Shown: positions 27,533-37,394 of the stretch, piece after piece
Numbering within the stretch: position 1 is the first letter of the stretch
Layout of the letters: each line of letters begins with the position of its first letter
Source: Halobacillus halophilus DSM 2266
GTDB taxonomy: Bacteria > Bacillota > Bacilli > Bacillales > Halobacillaceae
Reading direction: 5' to 3'
Length of the DNA: 64,000 nt
NCBI RefSeq assembly: GCF_000284515.1
Contig: NC_017668.1
Location: 434,001 to 498,000, forward strand
Program-made: the position numbers and the translations under genes
The notes under the pieces: generated by a model
The model's input: only the letters and a program-made list of their open reading frames with translations
Told to the model about the DNA's origin: nothing
The model's database searches: none

Positions 27533-27752
27533 GGATACTTATCCCCTTTTGGTAAGTGAGCAATAAAAACAAAATGGTTGAATGTCATTTTCCATTTTAC
27601 TCCCTTACTTGTATTGAATTATTAAAAGATATCCTATGTATATGCTTTTCTAAATCCTTATGATTGTGCTATAGGGGAAATTGGCCAGAATCTGCTTCGG
27701 TATTAATGATTTGCGTTCTCGTGTATCCATCAAGGGAATTTTTCCATTCATA

Positions 27753-27795
27753 ATAAAAAGAAGCTGGCCCTCATGATAAACGAGGGACCAGCTTC
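27753..27795 (-). terminator. Terminator of opuAC
   Basis: GAAGCTGG..CCTC pairs with GAGG..CCAGCTTC over 13 bp, then a T-rich tract on the minus strand. Confidence 0.85.
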
Positions 27796-27817
27796 GTTAT
27801 TTCTTATGTTTATACCT

Positions 27818-28717
27818 TTATTTTACCCACTCATCAATCAAATCCTGATTTTCTTCCACCCATTTCTTAGCACCGTCAATAGGTTCCTCGGCGCCTTCTA
27901 CATACTCGATAAGCTCGCCGATTTGTTGTTCATCCATTTTCCAATTCTTAAACCATTCGCTTACTTCTGGGTATTCTTCTTCAAACCCTTGTCTTGTCGC
28001 ATGGTGAATTTTTTCTACACCACCGTATGTGTTTTGTGGATCGTCCAGGAATTTCAAGTCGTATTTTGAGAACACCCAGTGCGGGCTCCAGAGTGGTGCT
28101 ACAATTGGTTCTTCATTTTTTACTGCTTCTCCAATTTCAGCAAGCATCGCAGATTCAGAACTTGAAAGCAGTTCAAAGTCGAGTTCATAGTCCTTAATTA
28201 AATCTTCCGTTACTTCCATCGTACCTGCTCCAGGACCAAAACCAACAATTTCACTATTGAACATTTCCTTATGCTCGTTTAAGTCTTCTACGCTATTCAC
28301 TTCTTCAACATAAGCTGGAACCACAAGTCCTACTTTTGCCTTGTCGTACCAGGTAGCATCTGAGAAATTTACCGTATCTTGATATTTCTCTAAGTAATTA
28401 GCATCCTGGACCGGCAGCCAAATTTCTAAGCTAGCATCTAAATCGCCGCTTTCTAACGCCTTCATCGTACTACCCATATTCAAGTTGTTTAATTTCAAGT
28501 TATATCCTTTATCTTCTAAAATGACTTTCCACATGTTTGTTACAGCAATGTTTTCAGCCCAATTAACTTGACCAATCGTTAATTCTTTATCCTTTGCTTC
28601 TGATTCTGTACCTGTCTGCTCACTGTTTGCTTCCTCACCATTGCTTCCGCATGCGGCCAGTACAGCAATCATTAGAATCGCTAAAATAAAACTAAGTTCT
28701 TTTTTCCACTTGTACAT
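27818..28717 (-). CDS. opuAC: Glycine betaine ABC transporter substrate-binding lipoprotein (OpuAC-like)
   Basis: Extracellular solute-binding lipoprotein for glycine betaine or related osmoprotectants. 299 residues with lipobox LAAC (Cys23), an acidic linker, and one OpuAC domain with LNMGSTMKALESGDLD, LEIWLP, VPAYVEE, GFGPGAGTM and APLWSPHWVF; tryptophans in these blocks form the betaine-binding cage in the family. No ATPase or permease gene is adjacent, so it must work with components encoded elsewhere. Its closeness to gbsR, gbsA and the choline dehydrogenase fits osmotic adaptation. AAGGGGAG precedes the ATG. Confidence 0.88.
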   Translation of the reverse strand: MYKWKKELSFILAILMIAVLAACGSNGEEANSEQTGTESEAKDKELTIGQVNWAENIAVTNMWKVILEDKGYNLKLNNLNMGSTMKALESGDLDASLEIWLPVQDANYLEKYQDTVNFSDATWYDKAKVGLVVPAYVEEVNSVEDLNEHKEMFNSEIVGFGPGAGTMEVTEDLIKDYELDFELLSSSESAMLAEIGEAVKNEEPIVAPLWSPHWVFSKYDLKFLDDPQNTYGGVEKIHHATRQGFEEEYPEVSEWFKNWKMDEQQIGELIEYVEGAEEPIDGAKKWVEENQDLIDEWVK

Positions 28718-28814
28718 GTTGAAAACTCCCCTTTGTTGTTATTTATTTTAATTTTTACAGATTGTAAAAAATTAAATACGTTAAGAATTTTTTTAATGTA
28801 ATGGTATAAAGAAG

Positions 28815-28839
28815 CCCACTCTTTCTTAGGAAAGAGGGG
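28815..28839 (-). terminator. Probable terminator of gbsR
   Basis: Stem CTCTTTC/GAAAGAG with flanking G-C pairs and 4-nt loop, followed on the minus strand by GGGCTTCTTTAT. Confidence 0.5.
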
Positions 28840-28904
28840 ACTAACCCTGTGACAAGGCAGGCTGTAAATGTTTTCTATAGACTGTCTGATCACTTCTTGG
28901 CACT

Positions 28905-29453
28905 TTAATCTTGTGGATCTTTCGGTAAGAACTCGAAAATCTTACCGCTTCTTATACTTTCAACTAAGTCCTCTAACCAATGGTAGTATGTTTTAGATTC
29001 CTCTAATTGGTCATAGTATTTTTTTGCTTCTGCAACAATTTCAGGTGTGCTGGCAGAATCTTTTATAACATTAATAAAATCCTCTTGAGCTTCCGTAATG
29101 GCTTCTAAATTCATTTTCGCTTCACGTTCCCACATCTGACAATAAAACGACATAAAGGATCGGAAGAAATTTTTCTCAGCTGCATACGTATGTTTCCTGG
29201 AACCTCGGGTGAATGTTTTTTTCACCATATCTATTTCTTGGAGCCTGCGGACGCTTGTACTCATACTCGGTTTACTCATTCCAAGTTCGGTACGCATTTC
29301 ATCAAGTGTCATCTGATCTTTGAAGTACATCGTCGCATATAAGTTTGCAGCAGCTGGTGTCACTCCATATAAATCCATTGTCTCTGCAATGGCACCAATA
29401 ACTTTATCCTTCGCTTCTTCCATTTTAATGCTTGATCTTTCAGTGTCACTCAT
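28905..29453 (-). CDS. gbsR: Choline-sensing repressor GbsR
   Basis: MarR/GbsR-type winged-helix repressor, 182 residues. Known GbsR of B. subtilis represses choline uptake and gbsAB and is released by choline. Seen: helix-turn-helix region MTLDEMRTELGMSKPSMSTSVRRLQE, the basic wing FTRGSRKHTYAAEK, and an aromatic-rich C-terminal part (FFRSFMSFYCQMWE, YYHWLEDL) that could hold the choline pocket. Divergent from gbsA across a 284-bp control region. AAGGAGCG precedes the ATG. Confidence 0.92.
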   Translation of the reverse strand: MSDTERSSIKMEEAKDKVIGAIAETMDLYGVTPAAANLYATMYFKDQMTLDEMRTELGMSKPSMSTSVRRLQEIDMVKKTFTRGSRKHTYAAEKNFFRSFMSFYCQMWEREAKMNLEAITEAQEDFINVIKDSASTPEIVAEAKKYYDQLEESKTYYHWLEDLVESIRSGKIFEFLPKDPQD

Positions 29454-29648
29454 AAGGTCGCTCCTTCAATATAAAGTAAACTGTGTTAAATTTTTATCAA
29501 ATCTTATTCACAAGCCTTATATTAACGTGTTCAGTTGAAATGTCAAATAAGAATCTGATTTCTGGATCTGATGAAACTCCGACACCTTAGTAATCATAAG
29601 CATTATAGTTCACTCCATTTCTTCCTGTACTTTAGATTCTAAATAGTT

Positions 29649-29711
29649 TTGACAGCATTTAAAAGACGTGTTAATGTTTAATTTGTTAAATAAATTTTTA
29701 ATAAAATTAAT
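29649..29711 (+). promoter_or_regulatory. gbsA promoter and candidate GbsR operator
   Basis: TTGACA (29649-29654), 17-nt spacer, TAATGT (29672-29677). Directly downstream lies an AT-rich imperfect palindrome with arms TTAATTT and AAATTAA (about 29678-29711), well placed to block transcription. Operator identity is inferred. Confidence 0.55.
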
Positions 29712-29737
29712 ATACTTCAGAATTGGAGTTGATAGAT

Positions 29738-31210
29738 ATGGATCTAAAACTACAACAATACATCAATGGCAAATGGGTGGACGCGAACTCAGGAAATACG
29801 CGCACCATTATTAATCCATTTAATCAGGAAATGATTGCTACGGTTCCAGAAGGTGATGAATCAGATGCTAAAGCAGCCATCTCTGCAGCAAGAGAAGCAT
29901 TTGATAACGGAGAATGGGCTTCTACCCCAGCAACGGAACGTGGGACGATCGTAAATAAAATTGCCAGTTTGATTGAAAGAGATAAAGAAGAATTGGCGCA
30001 CTTAGAATCGTTGGATACTGGTAAGACAGTAGAAGAAAGCCGTGGAGACATGGAAGATATCGCTGGAGTTTTTCGCTATTACGGGGAGATTGCAGATAAG
30101 GATGGAGGAGAACTGATTGATTCTCCTGTACCGAACTCAAGCAGCAAAGTGGTACACGAACCAGTTGGAGTTTGTGGACAGATTACACCTTGGAATTATC
30201 CGTTACTGCAAGCGTCCTGGAAACTGGCCCCTGCTCTTGCGACAGGAAACACCTTAATTATGAAGCCGAGCGAAATTACACCACTTACTACTATTAAAGT
30301 CTTCGAATTGATGGAAGAAGCTGGCGTACCTGCTGGTGTGGCTAACCTTGTTCTTGGTGCAGGCAATACGATTGGTGCTGAGTTGTCCAGCAGTACAGAT
30401 GTAGATCTTATTTCTTTCACAGGTGGCATTGCGACAGGGAAGAAAATTATGCAGGCGGCTAGTGGAAATGTGAAGAAGCTCGCGCTTGAGCTCGGCGGAA
30501 AGAACCCGAATGTTATCTTCGCGGATGCTGACTTTGAATTAGCTGTCGACCAGGCGTTAAACGGAGTATTTTTCCACGCAGGACAGATTTGCTCCGCTGG
30601 TACAAGACTGATTGTAGAAGAAAGAATTCACGATGAATTCGTCAACGCCCTTGTGGAGCGAGTGAAAAAATTCAAGCTGGGCAGCGGATTTGACGAAGAC
30701 ACCCAAATGGGGCCACTCATTTCAGCGGAACATCTTGCGAAAGTAGAAGAATATGTTCAAGCAGGTGTTAGAGAAGGAGCTACATTAGCCGTAGGCGGTA
30801 AACGCCCGGAAGATCCAGAATTACAGAGCGGATTCTTCTTCTTGCCTACGATCTTTACAGACTGCACAACAGAGATGAGCGTCGTACAGGATGAAGGTTT
30901 TGGTCCAGTCATTACGGTTGAGAAGTTCTCTGCAGAAGAAGAAGCCGTAAAGCTTGCCAATGACTCCATCTACGGTCTTGCCGGCGGCGTCTTTACAAAC
31001 GACATTGCAAAAGCGGAACGCTGTGCAGCGAAGATGCGGATGGGAACGGTTTGGATTAATGAATTTAACCTTTATTTTCCACATGCACCATGGGGTGGAT
31101 TTAAGCAATCTGGCATTGGGCGTGAACTAGGCAAATTAGGGATTGAAGAATATACAGAGACAAAGCATATATTCCAAAACCTTAAACCTGAACCGATCAA
31201 CTGGTTTTAA
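29738..31210 (+). CDS. gbsA: Betaine-aldehyde dehydrogenase
   Basis: NAD(P)-dependent oxidation of betaine aldehyde to glycine betaine, the last step of osmoprotectant synthesis. About 490 residues, standard ALDH length. Seen: QITPWNYPLLQASWK, NTLIMKPSE, SFTGGIATG, LALELGGKNPN (general-base Glu), FFHAGQICSAGTRL (catalytic Cys), and EGFGPVITVEKF. The ATG at 29738 has GGAG 9 nt upstream; an in-frame TTG at 29723 precedes that site. Followed after 165 nt by the choline dehydrogenase gene. Confidence 0.93.
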   Translation: MDLKLQQYINGKWVDANSGNTRTIINPFNQEMIATVPEGDESDAKAAISAAREAFDNGEWASTPATERGTIVNKIASLIERDKEELAHLESLDTGKTVEESRGDMEDIAGVFRYYGEIADKDGGELIDSPVPNSSSKVVHEPVGVCGQITPWNYPLLQASWKLAPALATGNTLIMKPSEITPLTTIKVFELMEEAGVPAGVANLVLGAGNTIGAELSSSTDVDLISFTGGIATGKKIMQAASGNVKKLALELGGKNPNVIFADADFELAVDQALNGVFFHAGQICSAGTRLIVEERIHDEFVNALVERVKKFKLGSGFDEDTQMGPLISAEHLAKVEEYVQAGVREGATLAVGGKRPEDPELQSGFFFLPTIFTDCTTEMSVVQDEGFGPVITVEKFSAEEEAVKLANDSIYGLAGGVFTNDIAKAERCAAKMRMGTVWINEFNLYFPHAPWGGFKQSGIGRELGKLGIEEYTETKHIFQNLKPEPINWF

Positions 31211-31375
31211 GCTATTTATCTAGCAATCTTTAAGGGGGAGGCCTAAGTCTCTCCCCAGGTTTATGGATGATAACGATCAATCAATTGAATTCCATAAATG
31301 ATGAAGGGCTGCTAAGCAAGGATTTTATCTTGCTTGTACTTTTTTCGAATCACAACATCTAAGGAGGAACACAAA

Positions 31376-33064
31376 ATGGCTATGATTGAATCATATGATT
31401 ATGTAATTGTGGGTGGCGGTAGTGCGGGTTCGGTACTCGGTAACCGTTTAAGTGAAGATGGTAAAAAAAGTGTACTTGTTCTAGAGGCTGGACGCAGTGA
31501 CTATTCATGGGATTTACTCATTCAAATGCCGGCAGCATTGCCGTTCCCTTCAGGGAAGAACCTTTATGACTGGCAGTACGAATCAGATCCTGAGCCGTAT
31601 ATGAATGGGCGTCGAATCCCGCATGCGCGCGGAAAAGTACTTGGAGGTTCCAGTTCCATTAACGGTATGATCTATCAACGCGGAAATCCAAAAGATTATG
31701 AACGCTGGGGAGCCGATGAAGGGATGGAAAGTTGGGATTGGAAGCATTGTCTTCCTTATTTCAAGCGTCTAGAGAATGCGCTTGAATCGCCGAATGATGA
31801 ACTTCGCGGTAACGATGGTCCAATCAAACTGGAACGCGGTCCAGCTAAAAATCCTTTGTTCGAAGCTTTCTTTGAATCAGGTGTACAGGCTGGGTATAAC
31901 AGAACCCCTGATGTAAACGGATTTCGTCAGGAAGGTTTCGGACCATTTGATAAACACGTGTACAAAGGGCAGCGTCTGTCTGCCTCCCGTGCTTACTTGC
32001 ACCCTGTAATGGACCGTGAGAACCTAACAGTTAAGACACGTGCTTTTGTTACAAACATTGACTTCGATGGGACGAAAGCTAAAGGATTAACGTATAAACG
32101 AAACGGAAAAATGCATCAAGTACAAGCCGGAGAAATTATTCTTTCAGGTGGGGCGATCAACACGCCACAGTTGCTTCAACTCTCTGGTGTTGGTGATGCG
32201 AAGCACCTTCGCTCCCTTGGCATTGAGCCAGTTGTCGATCTACCGGGAGTAGGGGAAAACCTTCAAGATCACCTTGAAGTATATGTGCAACATGCGTGCC
32301 CGGTTCCGGTTTCCGAACAGCCTAACCTGCAGAAGAGACGCATGCCTTGGATCGGCTTACAGTGGATGCTTGGACGTACAGGACCTGCTGCAACGAATCA
32401 TTTCGAAGGGGGAGGATTTGTCCGTTCAAATGAAGACGTTGACTATCCGAACTTGATGTTCCACTTCCTTCCGGTAGCGGTACGTTACGATGGACAAAAA
32501 GCACCAACCGATCACGGATTCCAAGTCCACATCGGACCTATGTATTCAGATGCACGTGGGTCCTTGAAGATTAAGTCGAAAGATCCGAAAGAGCACCCAA
32601 GCATGGTGTACAACTACCTGTCTACTGAACAAGATAAACGTGAGTGGGTAGAAGCGATCCGCATCACTCGTGAAATTATGTCTCAACCTGCTATGAGACC
32701 TTACAATGCTGGAGAAATTTCACCTGGTCCTACGGTTCAAACCGAGGAAGAGATTTTGAATTGGGTAAGGGAAGACGCTGAGACGGCGCTTCACCCGTCT
32801 TGTACAGCTAAGATGGGACCTGAATCAGACCCGATGGCAGTGGTTGACCCTAACTCAATGAAGGTTCACGGACTCGACAATGTACGAGTGGCGGACGCAT
32901 CTGCCATGCCTTATGTAACAAACGGAAATATCCATGCTCCTGTATTGATGCTGGCAGAAAAGGCAGCGGATCTTATCCTTGGGCGTAAAACACTTGATGC
33001 CATTGATGCTGACTACTATCGTCATGGTGAGCATCCAGCTGAAGCAGGTACAGTAACTAAATAA
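31376..33064 (+). CDS. betA: Choline dehydrogenase, FAD-dependent GMC family (BetA type)
   Basis: Oxidises choline to betaine aldehyde. About 562 residues with the GMC layout: FAD-binding [38 protein letters not shown] (GMC signature 1), [15 protein letters not shown] (GMC signature 2), and C-terminal [10 protein letters not shown] and [26 protein letters not shown]. subtilis uses an iron-type alcohol dehydrogenase, GbsB, at this step; here it is a BetA-type flavoprotein. AAGGAGG lies 8 nt before the ATG. Forms a betaine-synthesis unit with gbsA. Confidence 0.92.
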   Translation: MAMIESYDYVIVGGGSAGSVLGNRLSEDGKKSVLVLEAGRSDYSWDLLIQMPAALPFPSGKNLYDWQYESDPEPYMNGRRIPHARGKVLGGSSSINGMIYQRGNPKDYERWGADEGMESWDWKHCLPYFKRLENALESPNDELRGNDGPIKLERGPAKNPLFEAFFESGVQAGYNRTPDVNGFRQEGFGPFDKHVYKGQRLSASRAYLHPVMDRENLTVKTRAFVTNIDFDGTKAKGLTYKRNGKMHQVQAGEIILSGGAINTPQLLQLSGVGDAKHLRSLGIEPVVDLPGVGENLQDHLEVYVQHACPVPVSEQPNLQKRRMPWIGLQWMLGRTGPAATNHFEGGGFVRSNEDVDYPNLMFHFLPVAVRYDGQKAPTDHGFQVHIGPMYSDARGSLKIKSKDPKEHPSMVYNYLSTEQDKREWVEAIRITREIMSQPAMRPYNAGEISPGPTVQTEEEILNWVREDAETALHPSCTAKMGPESDPMAVVDPNSMKVHGLDNVRVADASAMPYVTNGNIHAPVLMLAEKAADLILGRKTLDAIDADYYRHGEHPAEAGTVTK

Positions 33065-33077
33065 CGCTTCTTGTGAG

Positions 33078-33143
33078 AAGGCCTCTATCAAAAAGAGTTT
33101 GTTTATGAAGCAAACCTTTTAGATAGAAGGCCTTTTCTTTTTT
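33078..33143 (+). terminator. Intrinsic terminator of the betaine operon
   Basis: Outer stem AAGGCCTCTATC/GATAGAAGGCCTT with an inner AGTTTG/CAAACC pairing, then TTTTCTTTTTT. Confidence 0.8.
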
Positions 33144-33152
33144 CCTTATAGG

Positions 33153-33701
33153 CTTATTAAGCTAAAGGGCCGGATTGTGGAAGACTCAGCTTCGAGATAA
33201 TTTGGATCCGTTATGTTGTTATGGAAAAGGGTTGGTGGGGAAATAACTCGCTTTCCTATGGGGGAACGGTGAGCTTCCTCGCTCGTTTCACTCCCTGCGG
33301 GATCTCACCTAGTTCCTTCTCCCATGGGAGTCTCGCCATTTCCCCACCAACCCAGCTGAGTGAGAATAACGGACCCTTCCATAAAAGTGAATGCTCTCCT
33401 TCTAAATAGGCCTTGATTGCTTCTATGACAAGCTTTTTTACATCGTTCTAGCATGAAAATACACTCCTTATCCCATGCTTATTCTCACCAAGCAGACAGG
33501 GGATTTAGTGGTTTCGAGTTTCTGATTCGGCCAGGTCCGGAGGGGGACGATGTAGACTCCTGTGGGATGAACATGATCGGTAAGATCCCGCAGGGCTGTG
33601 AAGCCCGAGGAAGCTTACCACATGCCCACGGAAAGCGAAATCGTCCCCCTCCGGACCTAATTCTCTCAAAAGTCTCGAAACTGAGTCTTCAAGTAATGGG
33701 A
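33153..33701. repeat. Non-coding terminal-inverted-repeat element, copy 2 (shortest)
   Basis: About 0.55 kb, with arms GGAAGACTCAGCTTCGAGA (left, 33179) and CTCGAAACTGAGTCTTC (right, 33674-33690). Left outer flank TTATTAAGCTAAAGGGCCGG is the reverse complement of the right flanks of copies 1 and 3. The right outer flank AAGTAATGGG matches the left flank of copy 3 in reverse. Copy 2 lacks modules A and B, so it is the best view of the core: GAACGGTGAGCTTCCTCGC, CCCATGGGAGTCTCGCC, GACTCCTGTGGGATGAACATG. Non-coding. Confidence 0.8.
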
Positions 33702-33745
33702 GCTATACTGTAAGATCCACACGATTAATTTTCACTCTTAAAGAC

Positions 33746-33797
33746 AAAAAACTCCGAAAAACAGGATTATATTCAACCCTATTTCCGGAGTTTTTTA
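33746..33797 (-). terminator. Terminator of ahpCF
   Basis: ACTCCG/CGGAGT stem with an inner AGG/CCT pairing and flanking A and T runs, directly downstream of ahpF. Confidence 0.7.
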
Positions 33798-33829
33798 TCT
33801 GTATTAAAAGAAGAAAGTTTTTTCTACTA

Positions 33830-35362
33830 TTAGTTTCTAATCAAGTAATCAAATGCACCAAGAGAGGCATTTGCACCATCGCCCATAGAAATAATAATCT
33901 GATTGTTTGGACAGTCGGTTACGTCACCGGCTGCAAACAGACCAGGTAGATTCGTAGAACCTTGCTTATTGGTGATGATTTCACCAATGCGGTTGGTTTC
34001 TACGTCTGCGTCTAACCATTCTGTATTTGGGACAAGACCAATTTGAACGAAGACACCCTGAAGGGCAATGTGCTGTTCTTCACCAGATTCACGATCGATA
34101 TACGTAATACCATTTACGTTTTCGTCACCGGTGATTTCTGTAGTTTGAGCATTTGTCTTCACATTAACGTTTGGAAGACTATTTAGTCGTTCTTGGAGAA
34201 CCTCATCCGCTTTCAGCTCGTCGGCAAATTCAAGTACAGTAACGTTTTGAACAATACCGGCAAGGTCGATAGCTGCTTCAACGCCGGAGTTTCCGCCGCC
34301 GATGACCGCTACGTCTTTGCCTTCGAACAATGGACCGTCACAGTGAGGGCAGTAGGCTACACCTTTGTTCTTGAACTCTTCTTCACCTGGCACGCCGATT
34401 TGGCGCCAGCGTGCACCTGTAGAGATAATGGCACTCTTACTCTTCAGAACACCACCATTATCAAGTTCAATTTCGAACATGCCGTCATTCTTTTCCAAAC
34501 CTTTGACACGTTGAAGGTTCATGATATCGATATCATAGTCTTTCACGTGTTCTTCAAGGCTTGCTGCGAATTTCGGTCCTTCTGTATTTTTGACACTGAT
34601 AAAGTTCTCGATGGTCATGGTATCAAGGACCTGACCGCCGAAGCGCTCGGCCACAACTCCCGTGCGGATTCCTTTACGTGCAGCATAAATAGCAGCACTG
34701 GCACCTGCAGGGCCACCGCCGACAACTAACACATCGTATGGGTCACGGTTTGTAAATTCTTCTGGAGATGGACCGTCACTGATTTTTGCAACGATTTCTT
34801 CAAGAGTTATACGTCCGCCGCTGAAGAATTCTCCATCAAGATAAACCGCTGGAACTGCCATTACATTATTTTCTTCTGCTTCTTCTTTGAAAGCAGCGCC
34901 ATCAATCATGGTATGAGTGATGCCAGGGTTTATTACGCTCATAATATTTAGAGCCTGTACCACATCAGGGCAGTTATGACAGCTTAAGCTTACATAAGTC
35001 TCAAATTTATATTCTCCGCTGATGTTTTTAATTTGTTCCACCATTGTATCATCAATTTTTGGAGGTCTTCCGCTTACTTGAAGTAAAGCAAGCACTAACG
35101 ATGTGAATTCATGACCAAGCGGAACACCGGCAAAGGTAATTCCTGTTTCCTCTTGAGGACGGTTTACGCTGAAGCTGGGTGTGCGTTTAAGTTCTGCATT
35201 TGTAACGGTAATTTTCGGTGACATGGAGGCAAGCTCATCGGTGAGAGCCAGCATGTCGCGGGAGACATCATCGTCTCCCGCGCTGACTTTCAGTTCGATG
35301 TCACCTTCTAAAAGCTTTAGATATTCTTCTAATTGTGCTTTTATTTGTGCATCTAGAACCAT
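33830..35362 (-). CDS. ahpF: Alkyl hydroperoxide reductase subunit F
   Basis: Flavoprotein disulfide reductase that passes electrons from NAD(P)H to AhpC. 510 residues, the normal length. N-terminal double-thioredoxin-like domain with redox pair C128-H-N-C131; then a thioredoxin-reductase-like part with VVGGGPAGASAAIYAARKG (FAD), AYCPHCDGPLF (second redox pair), VAVIGGGNSGVEAAIDLA (NADH) and LFAAGDVTDCP. It lies 12 nt downstream of ahpC, so the two form one operon, presumably PerR-controlled. Confidence 0.96.
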   Translation of the reverse strand: MVLDAQIKAQLEEYLKLLEGDIELKVSAGDDDVSRDMLALTDELASMSPKITVTNAELKRTPSFSVNRPQEETGITFAGVPLGHEFTSLVLALLQVSGRPPKIDDTMVEQIKNISGEYKFETYVSLSCHNCPDVVQALNIMSVINPGITHTMIDGAAFKEEAEENNVMAVPAVYLDGEFFSGGRITLEEIVAKISDGPSPEEFTNRDPYDVLVVGGGPAGASAAIYAARKGIRTGVVAERFGGQVLDTMTIENFISVKNTEGPKFAASLEEHVKDYDIDIMNLQRVKGLEKNDGMFEIELDNGGVLKSKSAIISTGARWRQIGVPGEEEFKNKGVAYCPHCDGPLFEGKDVAVIGGGNSGVEAAIDLAGIVQNVTVLEFADELKADEVLQERLNSLPNVNVKTNAQTTEITGDENVNGITYIDRESGEEQHIALQGVFVQIGLVPNTEWLDADVETNRIGEIITNKQGSTNLPGLFAAGDVTDCPNNQIIISMGDGANASLGAFDYLIRN

Positions 35363-35374
35363 TTATTTCACTCC

Positions 35375-35941
35375 TTAAATTTTGCCAACTAGATCAAGGC
35401 TTGGCGTAAGGGTTTCTTCGCCTTCTTCCCATTTAGCCGGGCAAACTTCGCCAGGATTGTTTCGTACATATTGAGCGGCTTTGATTTTACCTACAAGATT
35501 ATCTGCATCGCGGCCGATTCCGCCTGCGTTAATTTCTACGGTTTGGATAACGCCATCCGGATCAATAACGAATGTACCACGTTCAGCCAGCCCATCTTCT
35601 TCATTCAGCACGTCAAATTGACGGGAAAGCTGTTGGGATGGATCTCCGATCATTGGGTATTTGATTTTGTTAATTTTTTCAGAGCTATCGTGCCAGCCTT
35701 TGTGTACGAAGTGAGTATCTGTAGAAACAGAGTATACTTCCACACCAAGGTCTTTCAAAGTTTCATAGTTATTTTGAAGGTCTTCAAGTTCAGTTGGGCA
35801 AACGAAAGAAAAGTCTGCTGGATAGAAGCAAACAACGCTCCACTGACCTTTGAAATCCTGTTCCGTTACATCAATAAAGTCTTCACCGTCTTTGAATGCT
35901 TTTGCCTGAAATGGTTGTACTTCTTTTCCGATTAGAGCCAT
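35375..35941 (-). CDS. ahpC: Peroxiredoxin AhpC
   Basis: Typical 2-Cys peroxiredoxin reducing hydrogen and organic peroxides. 188 residues. Peroxidatic Cys48 lies in [11 protein letters not shown] and resolving Cys167 in [13 protein letters not shown]. The ATG follows AGGAGGA (minus strand). First gene of ahpCF; a PerR-like box and a TTGACA promoter lie upstream. Confidence 0.97.
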   Translation of the reverse strand: MALIGKEVQPFQAKAFKDGEDFIDVTEQDFKGQWSVVCFYPADFSFVCPTELEDLQNNYETLKDLGVEVYSVSTDTHFVHKGWHDSSEKINKIKYPMIGDPSQQLSRQFDVLNEEDGLAERGTFVIDPDGVIQTVEINAGGIGRDADNLVGKIKAAQYVRNNPGEVCPAKWEEGEETLTPSLDLVGKI

Positions 35942-36758
35942 AGTAGAATTCCTCCTATATTTGTGATAAGATTTCTGCTTCTGTTAAGCAGTTTTTTATA
36001 ATAATTCTAATCCAGTAACTATTATTATATAGAATGCGTTTTTTGTCAACACATCCATAATTCCGTCGAAAAATCAGTTCGCGATTGGTTGGGCAGATGG
36101 AGTTAAACCACCTGTTAAGAACTAAATAATTCCTTATACTCTACCTATAACAAAGACATAAGTGACTGTCTAGGCAAAAGGGTTAAGAGGTTTTCTCCAA
36201 ATAGCACTAGATAGTGATTATGATTGGCTATAGGTTTATACATGGGTTTAGTTATAGCCTGGATTATCAATGACTTACGATAATTGAAATTAGTACCATT
36301 CGAGAAAAAGCCGTCTTAAAAACAGTTATCTCATAAAAAAAGTAAGTACGTTAAATTTTCGCCCTGTTCGGGAGAGTGTTTAATGAACGGGCTGAAAAGA
36401 TAACTCCTTATAAACACATTTCCACCGATTCCCTTAATAGTGATCAGCAAAACGGGGGTTATGGTGGGGGATGGAAGAAGTAAAATTATGGTCCTGTACA
36501 TGTTTCCACCAATTCTAAGCGGAATCCGGAAGCCGCAGATTCCACCCTAAGATACACCCTTGTCCAGAACCTCCCATTAGGAACCGTTACCTAAGATTGG
36601 GTGTCCTTTATAATTGTGAACAATAAGATAATTTTTATGAAATATAAGGAAATAACAGTAATTAAATGGTAATATATTCTTTGTAGACTATTTTTTTTAA
36701 GTAGTGGAAAAGATCATTTTGAAAGCGTTCTATTACTATTAGAAGAGGTTGATGAAAA
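35942..36758. other. Long intergenic with ahp promoter and decayed sequence
   Basis: Apart from the ahp promoter I see no intact gene. At 36410-36600 one frame reads HISTDSLNSDQQNGGYGG, then after a stop PVHVSTNSKRNPEAADSTLR; TTTCCACC[GA]ATT occurs twice, 83 bp apart. This may be a worn-out gene, but I cannot name it. Confidence 0.35.
35996..36049 (-). promoter_or_regulatory. ahpC promoter and PerR-like box
   Basis: TTGACA (minus strand, 36044-36049) precedes AT-rich -10 candidates (TATAAT at 36024-36029, TAATAA beside it). TTATAATAATTCTAA at 35996-36010 matches the PerR box TTATAATNATTATAA with one mismatch. Confidence 0.7.
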
Positions 36759-37394
36759 GTGACAATGCCAGTGAAAGAACCCTCCATTTTCGATCATACG
36801 GGGCATAAAATTATTACCGAAGATCGCGAAATAGCGATTATCGCTAAGATGGACAATCCTTTGATCGCTATCCTGGGTAATGTGGTGAGTGAGGAAGAGT
36901 GTGAAGAGCTTATCTTTCTGTCCAAAAACAAAATGAACCGATCAAAAATTGGATCACAACACGAGGTGAGCGACATTCGAACGAGCAGCAGTACCTTCCT
37001 GCCAGAAGATGATCTCACGAACCGAATAGAAAAACGTGTGGCACAAATCATGAATGTACCCGTAGAACATGGAGAAGGACTTCACATTTTAAATTATAAA
37101 CAAGGCCAGGAATATAAAGCCCATTACGACTACTTCCGTTCAAAGGCTAAAGCAGCTAACAATCCAAGAATCAGTACGCTTGTCCTATACTTGAACGATG
37201 TGGAAGAGGGAGGAGAAACCTACTTTCCGCATATGAATTTGTCCATCTCCCCTCATAAAGGCATGGCCGTCTATTTTGAATATTTCTATTCCGATCCACT
37301 CATCAATGAACGGACTCTCCACGGCGGTTCGCCGGTCACTTCCGGTGAAAAGTGGGCTGCAACGATGTGGGTAAGAAGAAAACAATACAGGTAA
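36759..37394 (+). CDS. 2-oxoglutarate/Fe(II) oxygenase, prolyl-4-hydroxylase-like
   Basis: 211-residue dioxygenase of the prolyl-4-hydroxylase alpha-subunit family. Iron ligands H122-Y-D124 and H188 (TLHGGSPV) and the 2-oxoglutarate lysine K198 (GEKWAATMW) are all present, with YKQGQEY, TLVLYLNDVEEGGETYFP and KGMAVYFEYF in order. The related Bacillus anthracis enzyme can hydroxylate proline in collagen-like or EF-Tu-type peptides. The substrate here is unknown. GTG 36759 lacks a strong ribosome site, so ATG 36765 is an alternative. Monocistronic, with its own terminator. Confidence 0.88.
   Translation: MTMPVKEPSIFDHTGHKIITEDREIAIIAKMDNPLIAILGNVVSEEECEELIFLSKNKMNRSKIGSQHEVSDIRTSSSTFLPEDDLTNRIEKRVAQIMNVPVEHGEGLHILNYKQGQEYKAHYDYFRSKAKAANNPRISTLVLYLNDVEEGGETYFPHMNLSISPHKGMAVYFEYFYSDPLINERTLHGGSPVTSGEKWAATMWVRRKQYR

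Noticed and set aside
33221-33713. Short frames inside element copy 2
   Set aside because: Same reason: non-coding repeat; frames are not kept in copies 1 and 3.
34193-34729. 178-codon frame antisense to ahpF
   Set aside because: It lies wholly within a well-supported gene and has no ribosome site.
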